This document shows positions 27,955 to 35,740 of a stretch of DNA of 64,000 bases, piece after piece (positions within the stretch are counted from its first letter, which is position 1; every line of letters starts with the position of its first letter). The notes under the pieces were generated by a model that ran no database searches, was not told the DNA's origin, and saw nothing but the letters and a program-made list of their open reading frames with translations. A program made the position numbers and the translations under genes. The stretch comes from Aureispira sp. CCB-E. GTDB lineage: Bacteria > Bacteroidota > Bacteroidia > Chitinophagales > Saprospiraceae. The stretch spans positions 2,790,001-2,854,000 of the forward strand of contig NZ_CP133671.1 of the NCBI RefSeq assembly GCF_031326345.1, read 5' to 3'.

Positions 27955-30708
27955 TTAGTTGTTCACTACATCGCTGATATTAACACGAACACCATTTTTG
28001 AATGCAACAATAAACGGTGATTCGACTCCTTTTTCTTTTGCTTTTGAACGAGCAACACGTGCTTCATCCAATGTTTTGAAACTAGCAATATAAACATAAG
28101 TCAAGCCATTTGATCTTTTTTGTTTTTCAATCAATCCGAGGTGACTAACATTGCTAAAAGAAATATCAGAAGCATCTTTAAATGCTCCTAATTGAACCTT
28201 AAAGGCAACAGTTGGTTCTGCAGGCAAGGACACGCCTCTAGCCGTAACGCCTTCTGGTAATTTATCATTGGTCCATGTGTCCAATTCTTTTTCTCGTATA
28301 GTAGGTTGTTCTACAACAGTAGGGGTACGTTCTTCAAAATTATTATTAACAGGAACATCATCCAAAACAGGTAATGGCTTGCGTTCTGGTAAAGGATAAA
28401 TAACTTGAGAGCTCAAAGCAATGCGCCCGCCCAAGTGGTTGTTGTCTAACTCAACAGGTACTTTAAAGGCATCTCTATACGTCTTGCGAATTTCAGCCAA
28501 AGATTTGTTTAAATGCGCTTCATCGGCAAATATACCAACTCTAAAGGCTTTTTTATTCCCTCTTGGTTCTGTGATAATGTTTCCATATTGCTCTAATTCC
28601 AAACGTTCTTCAGCTGTTAAATCTGTTGCAACCAAAGCTTGAATTAAATATCCCTTACTAGGCATTGGAGCACCATTCGATTCATAAGAGAATGTTTTCC
28701 CTGTTGATCTAATTGGATTGATTAGTTCTTCGTCTGTTGGACGCCCCACGTTAGTTAGAGGTGCTTCAGCATCAATTACATTACCGTATTTGTCTCTATC
28801 TAACATTGGAGATGCCATCATAGCACGAGTTCCTAACAATGTCTTTTTGCCACCATTGCCTGTATTGACATCAAAAACAAGATTTTTGAAACCTGCCTTA
28901 GAAATTGCGATAGTATAGTCGTGTAATGGATCTAAAATAACCGAATATTCACCATAATGATTGGTTGGGTCTTTGATCTTATTTTCTTCTCCCGTACGAA
29001 GGTTTTTAATATAAACTGTTGCGTCCTTGATCGGACGTTTGGTCTCTTTATCAATAACAGCTCCAATATAAAAATTCATACTACAAGGTATCGTATTGCC
29101 ATTTCCTGTTGGGCTAACAGTTGGTTTATTACCAACAGTAGGCGTGGTCACTACAGTAGTTGGTGGAACTGTATTTGTATTGGTTGTTCCTTTATTATAC
29201 CCATCAATAGGTGGGTCTGTTTTACCAGAAGTAGGTTTGTAGCCTCCTGTAGGAGTTTTGGTAATTGTACCAGAAGTGCCTGAAACAGTAGAGTTATTCG
29301 GTACTTTAGTTCCACCTATATTACCATTTGTATTCGTATTATTATTGTTGTTCGGTTGATTGGTATTGTTGTTATTCGCTACAACAGGATCTTTAACAGG
29401 AATAGCTTTTTCTTTCTCATTGATGAGTGGCATCAAGTCCTGGCTAGCATTCATCAAGCCATTATAAATATCATAATAACCATCTCTGTTAGAAGCAAAA
29501 TAGCCTGTTCGAGTAGCTGCATCGTAGACAAAGTACATATCATCATGTGAAGAATTAACTTGATTGCCTAAGTTGCGGACGTTTTTCCAAACACCAACTT
29601 CTTTTTTTGCACGAAATACGTCAAATCCTCCAAAACCTTTGTGGTAATCTGAGGAGAAAAATAGATAACCATCGGCACTAATGCTAGGACTCACTTCATC
29701 TCCAGCAGAGTTTACATTAGGTCCTAAGTTTTGAGGTTGAGTCCACCCCGAACCTTGTTGATGAATGACCCAAATGTCAAAACCTCCATATCCGCCAGGC
29801 AAATTGTAGGCTGCAAAATAAATCGTTCTACCATTATTGGTAATATGAGGGAAAGAAGCAGCGTGCTCTTCTCCAACATGAGGAAACGGCTTGCCCATAG
29901 GAATATAAGTAAGGCTTTTCATACCATCGGCAGGCAGCGAAAGCTCCATTCCAACATTGATAAATGCAGATTCGTATAAGTGACGTACGCCATTAGCAAA
30001 TTGACTATAAGACGTTACAGCCATTGTCTCTGTGGCATTGACAGCCAAAGGAGCAATATTGTTCTGAGGTGCAATTTCAATAGGATTTTTTACAATTTTT
30101 AATCCAGATAATTGTCCTCCTACACTTCTTGTTGCTTCATATAAATAGCTATCCGTGCTAGAAGAAGTACCACTATTGATTTTGATTTTTCTAGCAGAAG
30201 TAAAGTACAATTTACCTTTGTGTAAAAATGGAGCATAGTCGTCATAGGAAACATGGCTAACTCCTTTTTCCTTCTTTACGAGAAACGCAGATGAAAGCGT
30301 TTTTTGTTTTTTTGCAAAAACACAAGCTGCTTGTGCTTTTTCTGCACGAGCCTTATTCTCTTTGGCATATTTTCCAAAAGCAAGAATTGCTTCATCATAC
30401 TTTTTGTTCGCTTGCAAAACTGTTCCATAATGGTAATAGTTAATAGGAGCAGTATTGGGATTCTGGCAGACTAGCTTGTATCTTTGCTCCGCTTCGTTCA
30501 TTTTATTCAAGAAACGGTAACAGTTTGCTAATTTCATTTGCAAGTCTGTATTGCCTGGATTATCCATTACAGCACGACTGTAATGCAAGGTTGCCTCACT
30601 AAAGTTTCGAGCACCATAGGCTGTATTTCCTTTGTCCAATGGTGTTTGTGCATATACACTAACTGCAAATACCAAGAAAAGCACTACTAATAGGCTAGGC
30701 TTCTTCAT
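27955..30708 (-). CDS. PorE-like T9SS-associated protein with C-terminal SPOR domain
   Basis: 917 aa. Signal peptide (1-20). Then TPRs (~22-130), a PD40/WD40-like propeller (~140-425) with repeated DGYLFFSSDYHKGFGGFDVF-type blades, an Asn/Thr/Pro-rich disordered linker (~440-545), a carboxypeptidase-regulatory-like beta domain (~548-640, IGAVIDKETKRPIKDATVYI), and finally a SPOR domain (~840-915, VAFKVQLGAF). PorE of the type IX secretion system has the same TPR-propeller-CRD order but ends in an OmpA-like peptidoglycan domain. Here SPOR, which also binds peptidoglycan, takes that place. It may anchor an envelope complex. A strong hairpin terminator follows. Confidence 0.8.
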   Translation of the reverse strand: MKKPSLLVVLFLVFAVSVYAQTPLDKGNTAYGARNFSEATLHYSRAVMDNPGNTDLQMKLANCYRFLNKMNEAEQRYKLVCQNPNTAPINYYHYGTVLQANKKYDEAILAFGKYAKENKARAEKAQAACVFAKKQKTLSSAFLVKKEKGVSHVSYDDYAPFLHKGKLYFTSARKIKINSGTSSSTDSYLYEATRSVGGQLSGLKIVKNPIEIAPQNNIAPLAVNATETMAVTSYSQFANGVRHLYESAFINVGMELSLPADGMKSLTYIPMGKPFPHVGEEHAASFPHITNNGRTIYFAAYNLPGGYGGFDIWVIHQQGSGWTQPQNLGPNVNSAGDEVSPSISADGYLFFSSDYHKGFGGFDVFRAKKEVGVWKNVRNLGNQVNSSHDDMYFVYDAATRTGYFASNRDGYYDIYNGLMNASQDLMPLINEKEKAIPVKDPVVANNNNTNQPNNNNNTNTNGNIGGTKVPNNSTVSGTSGTITKTPTGGYKPTSGKTDPPIDGYNKGTTNTNTVPPTTVVTTPTVGNKPTVSPTGNGNTIPCSMNFYIGAVIDKETKRPIKDATVYIKNLRTGEENKIKDPTNHYGEYSVILDPLHDYTIAISKAGFKNLVFDVNTGNGGKKTLLGTRAMMASPMLDRDKYGNVIDAEAPLTNVGRPTDEELINPIRSTGKTFSYESNGAPMPSKGYLIQALVATDLTAEERLELEQYGNIITEPRGNKKAFRVGIFADEAHLNKSLAEIRKTYRDAFKVPVELDNNHLGGRIALSSQVIYPLPERKPLPVLDDVPVNNNFEERTPTVVEQPTIREKELDTWTNDKLPEGVTARGVSLPAEPTVAFKVQLGAFKDASDISFSNVSHLGLIEKQKRSNGLTYVYIASFKTLDEARVARSKAKEKGVESPFIVAFKNGVRVNISDVVNN

Positions 30709-30798
30709 AGTTTGTTGGTTTTTTATTTATAATCTGTTACAATTGATAGATTTTTTGAAAAAATAACAAATTATATTAATAATAATTAGTACTTCGTG

Positions 30799-30832
30799 GA
30801 TTTTTTAGTTTTTTACAAAAAACTAAAAAATC
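30799..30832. repeat. Perfect inverted repeat
   Basis: GATTTTTTAGTTTTTT and AAAAAACTAAAAAATC are 16-base exact arms separated by two bases, ~90 bases upstream of the PorE-like gene. It could be an operator or an upstream transcript end. Confidence 0.6.
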
Positions 30833-31044
30833 ATCTTTGCATCAGTTGGACTATTAATTATTTAAGGAATTAAGTAGTTAAAAGTATTATTTTGATAATC
30901 AAACTGATATGATTCTTTAGAAGTAATGAATAATAATAATAACCGTTTATAAATTCAATACTTATAGGAAAAATTAGACCATTTATAAGTAGTAAAATAT
31001 ATAGACGATTTACAATAAAATTAGTAGTTCACTATTTTGTTCAA

Positions 31045-31107
31045 TAGTTAGTCACACTGCTCCTTCGTGATCGTTGAAACGATGTGGTAACAACGTAGTT
31101 GACTAAG
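31045..31107. repeat. Dispersed hairpin repeat, two-armed copy (g)
   Basis: TAGTTAGTCACACTGCT ... CGTTGAAACG ... AACGTAGTTGACTAA. The arms pair imperfectly, and the loop CGTTGAAA is the reverse complement of the loop region of copy (c), so this copy is in opposite orientation. Confidence 0.6.
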
Positions 31108-31123
31108 CAATAGTTGAGCAGGC

Positions 31124-31184
31124 TTGTGCAAGTGGCACAAAAAACACCGATCTTAGGGGAGCAAGCTCACGATGGAAGGGTGTT
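31124..31184 (+). ncRNA. Candidate small structured RNA element
   Basis: Two nested or adjacent stems are visible: TTGTGC/GCACAA around AAGTG, and AACACC/GGTGTT enclosing GAGC-AA-GCTC. The segment is more GC-rich than its surroundings and directly follows repeat copy (g). I do not recognise an RNA family. The strand is unknown since the stems are symmetrical. Confidence 0.25.
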
Positions 31185-31557
31185 AATCAACATTATTATA
31201 AAAAAGTAAATTAATACAATTTTTAGCGAACCATTGATTTAAAAGAAACAAAAAACAATGTCTAGCATACAGACACAGGTCTTTCTAAGTTAAAGTATAC
31301 AATTTTACAAAAAAATACGCAAATTGCCTATAACTGTACTACAAAATAAACTATCCAATGATATGGGCACTATAAAAACAGTGTTTGTTAGCGAATAAAC
31401 CTTGTGTATTAACGACAAAAAAGTAGGCATTATTTTGTACTCAAATAACTGATGTATATCAAGTGTACAAGAATGGTGCTAGATTGTGTGGCGTAAAGAT
31501 TGGTTGAGTATTTGGTCAAATGCGAGGAATGTTTGGTTGCAATGAACGCTTATCTAT

Positions 31558-31593
31558 AAAAAAAAATCACTATTCATCCTTGAATAGTGATTT
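31558..31593 (-). terminator. Rho-independent terminator for the 27-aa ORF
   Basis: AAATCACTATTCA and TGAATAGTGATTT form a perfect 13-bp stem with loop TCCT. On the minus strand it runs into nine Ts, 24 bases after the stop of the small ORF at 31617. Confidence 0.8.
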
Positions 31594-31616
31594 AAAAATC
31601 AAATGTGGGTAACATT

Positions 31617-31700
31617 TTATGAATTTTTGATGTATTTTCTAACCATTTCTACAACAGCGACTAATACGACTGAACTAATTACTTTTCCTATAAATTTCAT
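31617..31700 (-). CDS. 27-aa hydrophobic small protein
   Basis: ATG at 31700, stop TAA at 31617. The sequence is MKFIGKVISSVVLVAVVEMV plus RKYIKNS: basic start, one hydrophobic helix (~7-19), basic end. This is the layout of a small single-pass or membrane-associated peptide such as a type I toxin, phenol-soluble-modulin-like peptide or membrane regulator. The support for reality is the strong terminator just after it and the lack of any other gene it could serve. No Shine-Dalgarno is seen, which is normal for this phylum. Confidence 0.5.
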   Translation of the reverse strand: MKFIGKVISSVVLVAVVEMVRKYIKNS

Positions 31701-31893
31701 TGTTATTGTGTTTTAAATTGAAGAATGTTTTTAGTTAAGATCACCAGAATATAATGTTCTGATCAAATCTGATAATAAACGACAAGGTTTATTATTTATT
31801 GGACTCATATGCATTCTTATAACAATCTAAAACAGCAATAAGTTTTCATAAAAGGCTAGTTTTTGCCCTTTTAGAGGTAGAGATAGCAATAAA

Positions 31894-31920
31894 TAGTTCG
31901 TTGTGCTGCGATTACGCGGT
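31894..31920 (+). repeat. Dispersed hairpin repeat, degenerate copy (h)
   Basis: TAGTTCGTTGTGCTGCGATT then ACGCGGT aligns along the whole left arm of copy (c), just beyond the end of the lipoprotein gene at 31947. Confidence 0.55.
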
Positions 31921-31946
31921 TACTGTGAAATCATACTGCTGTCGTT

Positions 31947-32495
31947 CTATTCAAGACCACCTTTATATTTGAAAATAGCCTCCTCTTTTTGTTTTACATA
32001 CAATCCATTGGCAAATACACGATTGCCAAAACCACAAGAGAACGGACTACCTTTTTCTTGTTTTAACTCAATTGTGTGATCATTATTAAACGTAAATGTA
32101 ATGGCACAAGGATCTTTTTCTGAGTATTCGCTGGTCTTAAATACGGCTGTATTGTTTTCTAACTTTAAAATTCCCGTTGCAGTACCTGAATTGTAATTAG
32201 GCGCACCAATATTGATATCTAATTCAAATTTTAGAGAATCATTGTCCTGCTCTTCAATTACTAGATAACCACCACCTTCGGCACTTTCTTGGTCGCCAAA
32301 GATATAGGTTCCTGTAATGTTTTCTGGAGGAACATTATTATTGCTAACAGCTTTTAAACTTGCAGAACTATCTACTTGCATTGTTGTTGTGCTATCTATA
32401 CTATTGGTAGAGGAATTCGTTTCGGTAGAATTTCCGCCACAAGCAACTAACAATAGAGAAATTAAAACTAAAGAAAAGTTGGTTAGTAGTTTCAT
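31947..32495 (-). CDS. Hypothetical lipoprotein
   Basis: 182 aa. Leader with lipobox (LVLISLLLVAC, Cys ~19), a Ser/Thr/Asn-rich spacer (~20-50), then a compact beta-rich domain (~58-175) with GTYIFGDQESAEGGGYLVIEE and two cysteines (DPCAITF, SPFSCGFG) that could form a disulfide. The pattern resembles small lipocalin-like or META-like stress lipoproteins, but I do not recognise it. It has its own gene unit: the upstream desulfurase gene ends in a strong terminator ~25 bases before its start. Confidence 0.75.
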   Translation of the reverse strand: MKLLTNFSLVLISLLLVACGGNSTETNSSTNSIDSTTTMQVDSSASLKAVSNNNVPPENITGTYIFGDQESAEGGGYLVIEEQDNDSLKFELDINIGAPNYNSGTATGILKLENNTAVFKTSEYSEKDPCAITFTFNNDHTIELKQEKGSPFSCGFGNRVFANGLYVKQKEEAIFKYKGGLE

Positions 32496-32519
32496 AGATG
32501 GATGTTTTGTGACTAGAAT

Positions 32520-32565
32520 AAAAAAAGACTTGCTTCCAAATTACGAAATTTAGGAACAAGTCTTT
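32520..32565 (-). terminator. Rho-independent terminator of the cysteine desulfurase gene
   Basis: AAAGACTTG-C-TTCC pairs with GGAACAAGTCTTT with a single bulged base; on the minus strand a T-run follows. Confidence 0.75.
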
Positions 32566-32600
32566 AGCATTTTTTGTTTAAATGTGTCTATCGCTTTTAA

Positions 32601-33722
32601 TTACACAATTTCTTTCAGTTGAGCGATGGTGTAATCAACTTCTTCTTTTGTATTTAAGTGAGAGAAAGAAAAACGAACCGAATGATAACCATCAGGGACG
32701 CCTAATGTTGCTAACACTCTTGATTCCTTGACAGCACCAGAATTGCAAGCAGAACCGCCAGAAGCACTAATTCCTTTTAGGTCTAATTTGAACAATAGCA
32801 TATTTACTGGAGTGTCTGTTTTAAAAGAAACATTTAGCACTGTAAATAAGTATTGACCAGCATAATCGCCATTGATAATAACATCGGGAAAATTAGCCTT
32901 TAGTTCTTGAATAAAGTAATCTCGAACGGCTTCAATCTCAACCCTTCTTTCTTCCAAATGTTCAATAGCTTGTTCTAAGGCTTTTCCTAATCCAATAATG
33001 CTAGCCACATTTTCTGTTCCTGAACGCACTTTTCGTTCTTGTCCTCCACCATCGATATAAGCATCAATAACATTTGCTTTATTAACATACAAAAAGCCAA
33101 CGCCCTTAGGACCATGTAATTTGTGACCAGATCCCGAAAGAAAGCTAATATTAAGTTGGGAAACATCAATCGAAATATGTCCAATAGATTGAACGGTATC
33201 GGTATGAAAATAAGCGTCGTACTGTTGGCAAAGCTCCCCGATTTTGTCAATTGGATTAAGAGTTCCAATTTCATTATTGGCGTGCATCAACGAAACTAAG
33301 GTTTTTTTAGAGCGATCTTTTAGCAAGGTCTCTAAATGATCCAAATTAGCTCGACCTGTTTTATCTAGTTGTACCAACTCAATCTCAATATCTTCTTCCC
33401 GCATACGATTCACGGTGTTGAAAACACAAGAATGCTCGATTGGGCTAGAAATAATACGCTGAACACCCAAATCACGAACAGCACATTTGATAGCCGTATT
33501 ATTAGCTTCTGTACCTCCAGAAGTAAAGAAAATTTCAGAGGTAGATGCTTTTATAGCTTGGGCTACAATTTTTCGAGCACGTTCTACACCTGCACGAGCC
33601 GTTCGCCCTTCTTGATGGGTAGAGGAGGGGTTGCCATAATTATTTTTGAGATAAGGAAGCATTGCTTCTAACACGGCATCACACAAAGGTGTGGTAGCGG
33701 CATTGTCTAAATAGATACGCAT
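32601..33722 (-). CDS. Cysteine desulfurase (IscS/NifS family)
   Basis: 373 aa from the ATG at 33722 (MRIYLDNAATTPL, the standard family start; the frame extends 11 codons further). PLP-dependent aminotransferase fold V: NNYGNPSSTHQEGR, the internal-aldimine lysine in SGSGHKLHGPKGVG, the RSGTENVASIIG signature and the mobile active-site cysteine in SGGSACNSGAV. It removes sulfur from cysteine as a persulfide for iron-sulfur clusters, thio-tRNA or cofactors. No iscU or suf genes are adjacent, so its acceptor is unknown. Confidence 0.92.
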   Translation of the reverse strand: MRIYLDNAATTPLCDAVLEAMLPYLKNNYGNPSSTHQEGRTARAGVERARKIVAQAIKASTSEIFFTSGGTEANNTAIKCAVRDLGVQRIISSPIEHSCVFNTVNRMREEDIEIELVQLDKTGRANLDHLETLLKDRSKKTLVSLMHANNEIGTLNPIDKIGELCQQYDAYFHTDTVQSIGHISIDVSQLNISFLSGSGHKLHGPKGVGFLYVNKANVIDAYIDGGGQERKVRSGTENVASIIGLGKALEQAIEHLEERRVEIEAVRDYFIQELKANFPDVIINGDYAGQYLFTVLNVSFKTDTPVNMLLFKLDLKGISASGGSACNSGAVKESRVLATLGVPDGYHSVRFSFSHLNTKEEVDYTIAQLKEIV

Positions 33723-33927
33723 AATATGATAATTATGAAGGACATCTATATACATTTAGTGTCCAATAAAACTAAATAGTTATAATGTAAAAAGTCTTTT
33801 GGTAAAATTATATTTGCTAATTATACTGTAAAGAAGCTATTCCTATGCTTAAAATAAGAAGCTAAATCAATGCCTTTTGAACATTTCTAATGGTACTTTT
33901 TTATAAAAAATAAGTAACAAAGGTCTT

Positions 33928-35316
33928 CTAAATATCTCCTTTTAGAATAGCACTCATATCCATTTTGATTTTGTTAGCTAGCGTTTCTGCTGTAGTAACC
34001 GATTGACTTTCTGTGTAAATACGGATGATGGGTTCTGTATTTGAACGACGCAAATGCACCCAATTTTCGTTTAGGTAAATTTTTAGTCCGTCTACGGTGT
34101 TTTGTGGATATTGGTGGTACTTTTCTTGGAGTTTGTCCAACAACTCTATGATATTAATTTCTGGAGTAAGTTGTATTTTATCTTTAATAATGGTATAAAA
34201 AGGGTATCTACTTCTCAATTGTGATACAGATTTGCCAGTTTCAGCCATGAAGGATAGGAATAGAGCAACTCCTACCAAAGCATCTCTACCATAGTGCAAT
34301 TCTGGGTAAATAATACCACCATTGCCTTCGCCACCAATAATAGCATTGGTTTCTTTCATAGTTGTGACAACGTTGACTTCTCCTACCGCAGAAGCTGTGT
34401 AAGTGCCACCGTGTTTTTTAGTAATTTCATTCAAGGCTTGTGTCGACGATAAATTGGAAACGGTATTTCCTTTTTGGTGCTGTAGAACATAGTCTGCAAC
34501 AGCCACCAAAGTATATTCTTCCCCAAACATTTCTCCTGTTTCGGTAACAAAGGCCAAGCGATCTACATCAGGATCAACAGCAATTCCTAAATCAGCTTTA
34601 TGAAAAACGACTTCTCTAGCCAAAGCCACCAAATTAGAGGGCAAAGGCTCTGGGTTGTGAGCAAAACGTCCGTGCATTTCATCATTAATTGCAATTACTT
34701 CACATCCCATTTGTTCCAAGAGAGGAACAACAGACAAAATACCTGTAGAATTAATACAATCTACAACTACTTTGTATTGTTTTTCAACTACTTGTTCTCG
34801 TCGCACAAGGTCTAAATCAAAAATAATATCAATGTGCTTTTGAATATAGCCAACTGCTTTTTCGTAACGTCCTAAAGCATCAATAGAGGCATATTCGACC
34901 TTGCCAGAGCTAATTAAATCCAAAATATCTTGCCCATCGTTGGCAGAGATAAACTCTCCAGAACTATTCAAAAATTTTAAAGCATTCCATTGTTTTGGAT
35001 TATGGCTAGCTGTAATAATAATTCCTCCTCCAGCTCCCTCAAGAGAAACGGCAATTTCGACAGTAGGAGTAGTAGACAGACCGATATCCATTACATTGAT
35101 ACCCATCATGCGCAAGGTGCCGCAAACTAGTTGGTTAACAATATCTCCTGAAATTCGTGCATCTCGACCAACAATGACCAATGGATTTTGAGTTGTTGTT
35201 AAAACCCATTGTGCGTAGGCTGCTGTACTTTCTACAATGTCTTGTGCTGTTAGATTCTCTCCAGTGTTTCCACCAATAGTACCTCTAGTTCCCGATATTG
35301 ATTTTATTAAAGCCAA
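33928..35316 (-). CDS. glmM: Phosphoglucosamine mutase
   Basis: 462 aa from a TTG start at 35316 giving LALIKSISGTRGTIGG, the position where GlmM homologues of this phylum begin; the open frame upstream to 35490 is AT-rich and unlike the family. The alpha-D-phosphohexomutase signature with the phosphoserine is ITASHNPKQWNALKF; the metal-binding loop is DPDVDRLAF; the sugar-binding loop is GGEGNGGIIY; the phosphate-binding C-terminal loop is RRSNTEPIIRIY. It interconverts glucosamine 6- and 1-phosphate for peptidoglycan and LPS precursors. A TTG-N16-TATTTTTG promoter lies ~190 bases upstream. Confidence 0.88.
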   Translation of the reverse strand: MALIKSISGTRGTIGGNTGENLTAQDIVESTAAYAQWVLTTTQNPLVIVGRDARISGDIVNQLVCGTLRMMGINVMDIGLSTTPTVEIAVSLEGAGGGIIITASHNPKQWNALKFLNSSGEFISANDGQDILDLISSGKVEYASIDALGRYEKAVGYIQKHIDIIFDLDLVRREQVVEKQYKVVVDCINSTGILSVVPLLEQMGCEVIAINDEMHGRFAHNPEPLPSNLVALAREVVFHKADLGIAVDPDVDRLAFVTETGEMFGEEYTLVAVADYVLQHQKGNTVSNLSSTQALNEITKKHGGTYTASAVGEVNVVTTMKETNAIIGGEGNGGIIYPELHYGRDALVGVALFLSFMAETGKSVSQLRSRYPFYTIIKDKIQLTPEINIIELLDKLQEKYHQYPQNTVDGLKIYLNENWVHLRRSNTEPIIRIYTESQSVTTAETLANKIKMDMSAILKGDI

Positions 35317-35740
35317 TCTTCTATGTATTAAGTGTAGTAATAAAGTTTTTTTGGATACTTTGCTAGTCAAATCAATGGATAGAAAAGTATTAAAGTATGT
35401 GATTTTAAGTGTGCGAGAATTGCTTTGAATGCTTGACGATTTATTATCGCTATGCACTAAAAATATTGTAAAATGAATAATGTGATGCAATTACGGTCTT
35501 AAATTCGCACAAAAATACGCTTTTTTCTGGTATCAATAGCCTATTTTCTAAAAAGAAAATTATCAAATGCCTCAAACAGCTTCAATTGATTATAATTTAG
35601 CCAATTAAGGTCTAAGAAAAGTACTCTAAACATTTTTTTGTAAAGAAAAGAGCATTTTTTCACTATTTGACCTCTATTTATTGCTTTAGTTTCGTTAATT
35701 TTAGAGAAGAAGGCTTCTTGGAGCATTTCTTAACGTACTA
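35317..35740. other. glmM leader and IS flank
   Basis: 424 bases that contain the glmM promoter (35510-35536) and its leader, then AT-rich DNA up to the IS target site ACGTACTA at 35733-35740. No gene seen. Confidence 0.5.
35510..35536 (-). promoter_or_regulatory. Probable glmM promoter
   Basis: On the minus strand TTG, 16 bases, then TATTTTTG: a good fit to the Bacteroidota -33 TTG / -7 TAnnTTTG promoter. Confidence 0.5.

Larger units (their letters stand above)
30709..31946. other. 1.2 kb region without long genes
   Basis: It contains a perfect inverted repeat (30799-30832), repeat copies (g) and (h), a candidate structured RNA (31124-31184) and a 27-aa ORF with a terminator (31558-31700). 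The rest is AT-rich and otherwise empty to my reading. Confidence 0.5.

Noticed and set aside
33928-35490. Longer glmM start at 35490
   Set aside because: The first ~58 residues are unlike GlmM, and the family start aligns with the TTG at 35316 upstream of which a good promoter is found at 35510.
35541-35726. 61-aa minus-strand ORF left of the IS4 element
   Set aside because: AT-rich, no similarity, and positioned between the glmM promoter and the IS target site.
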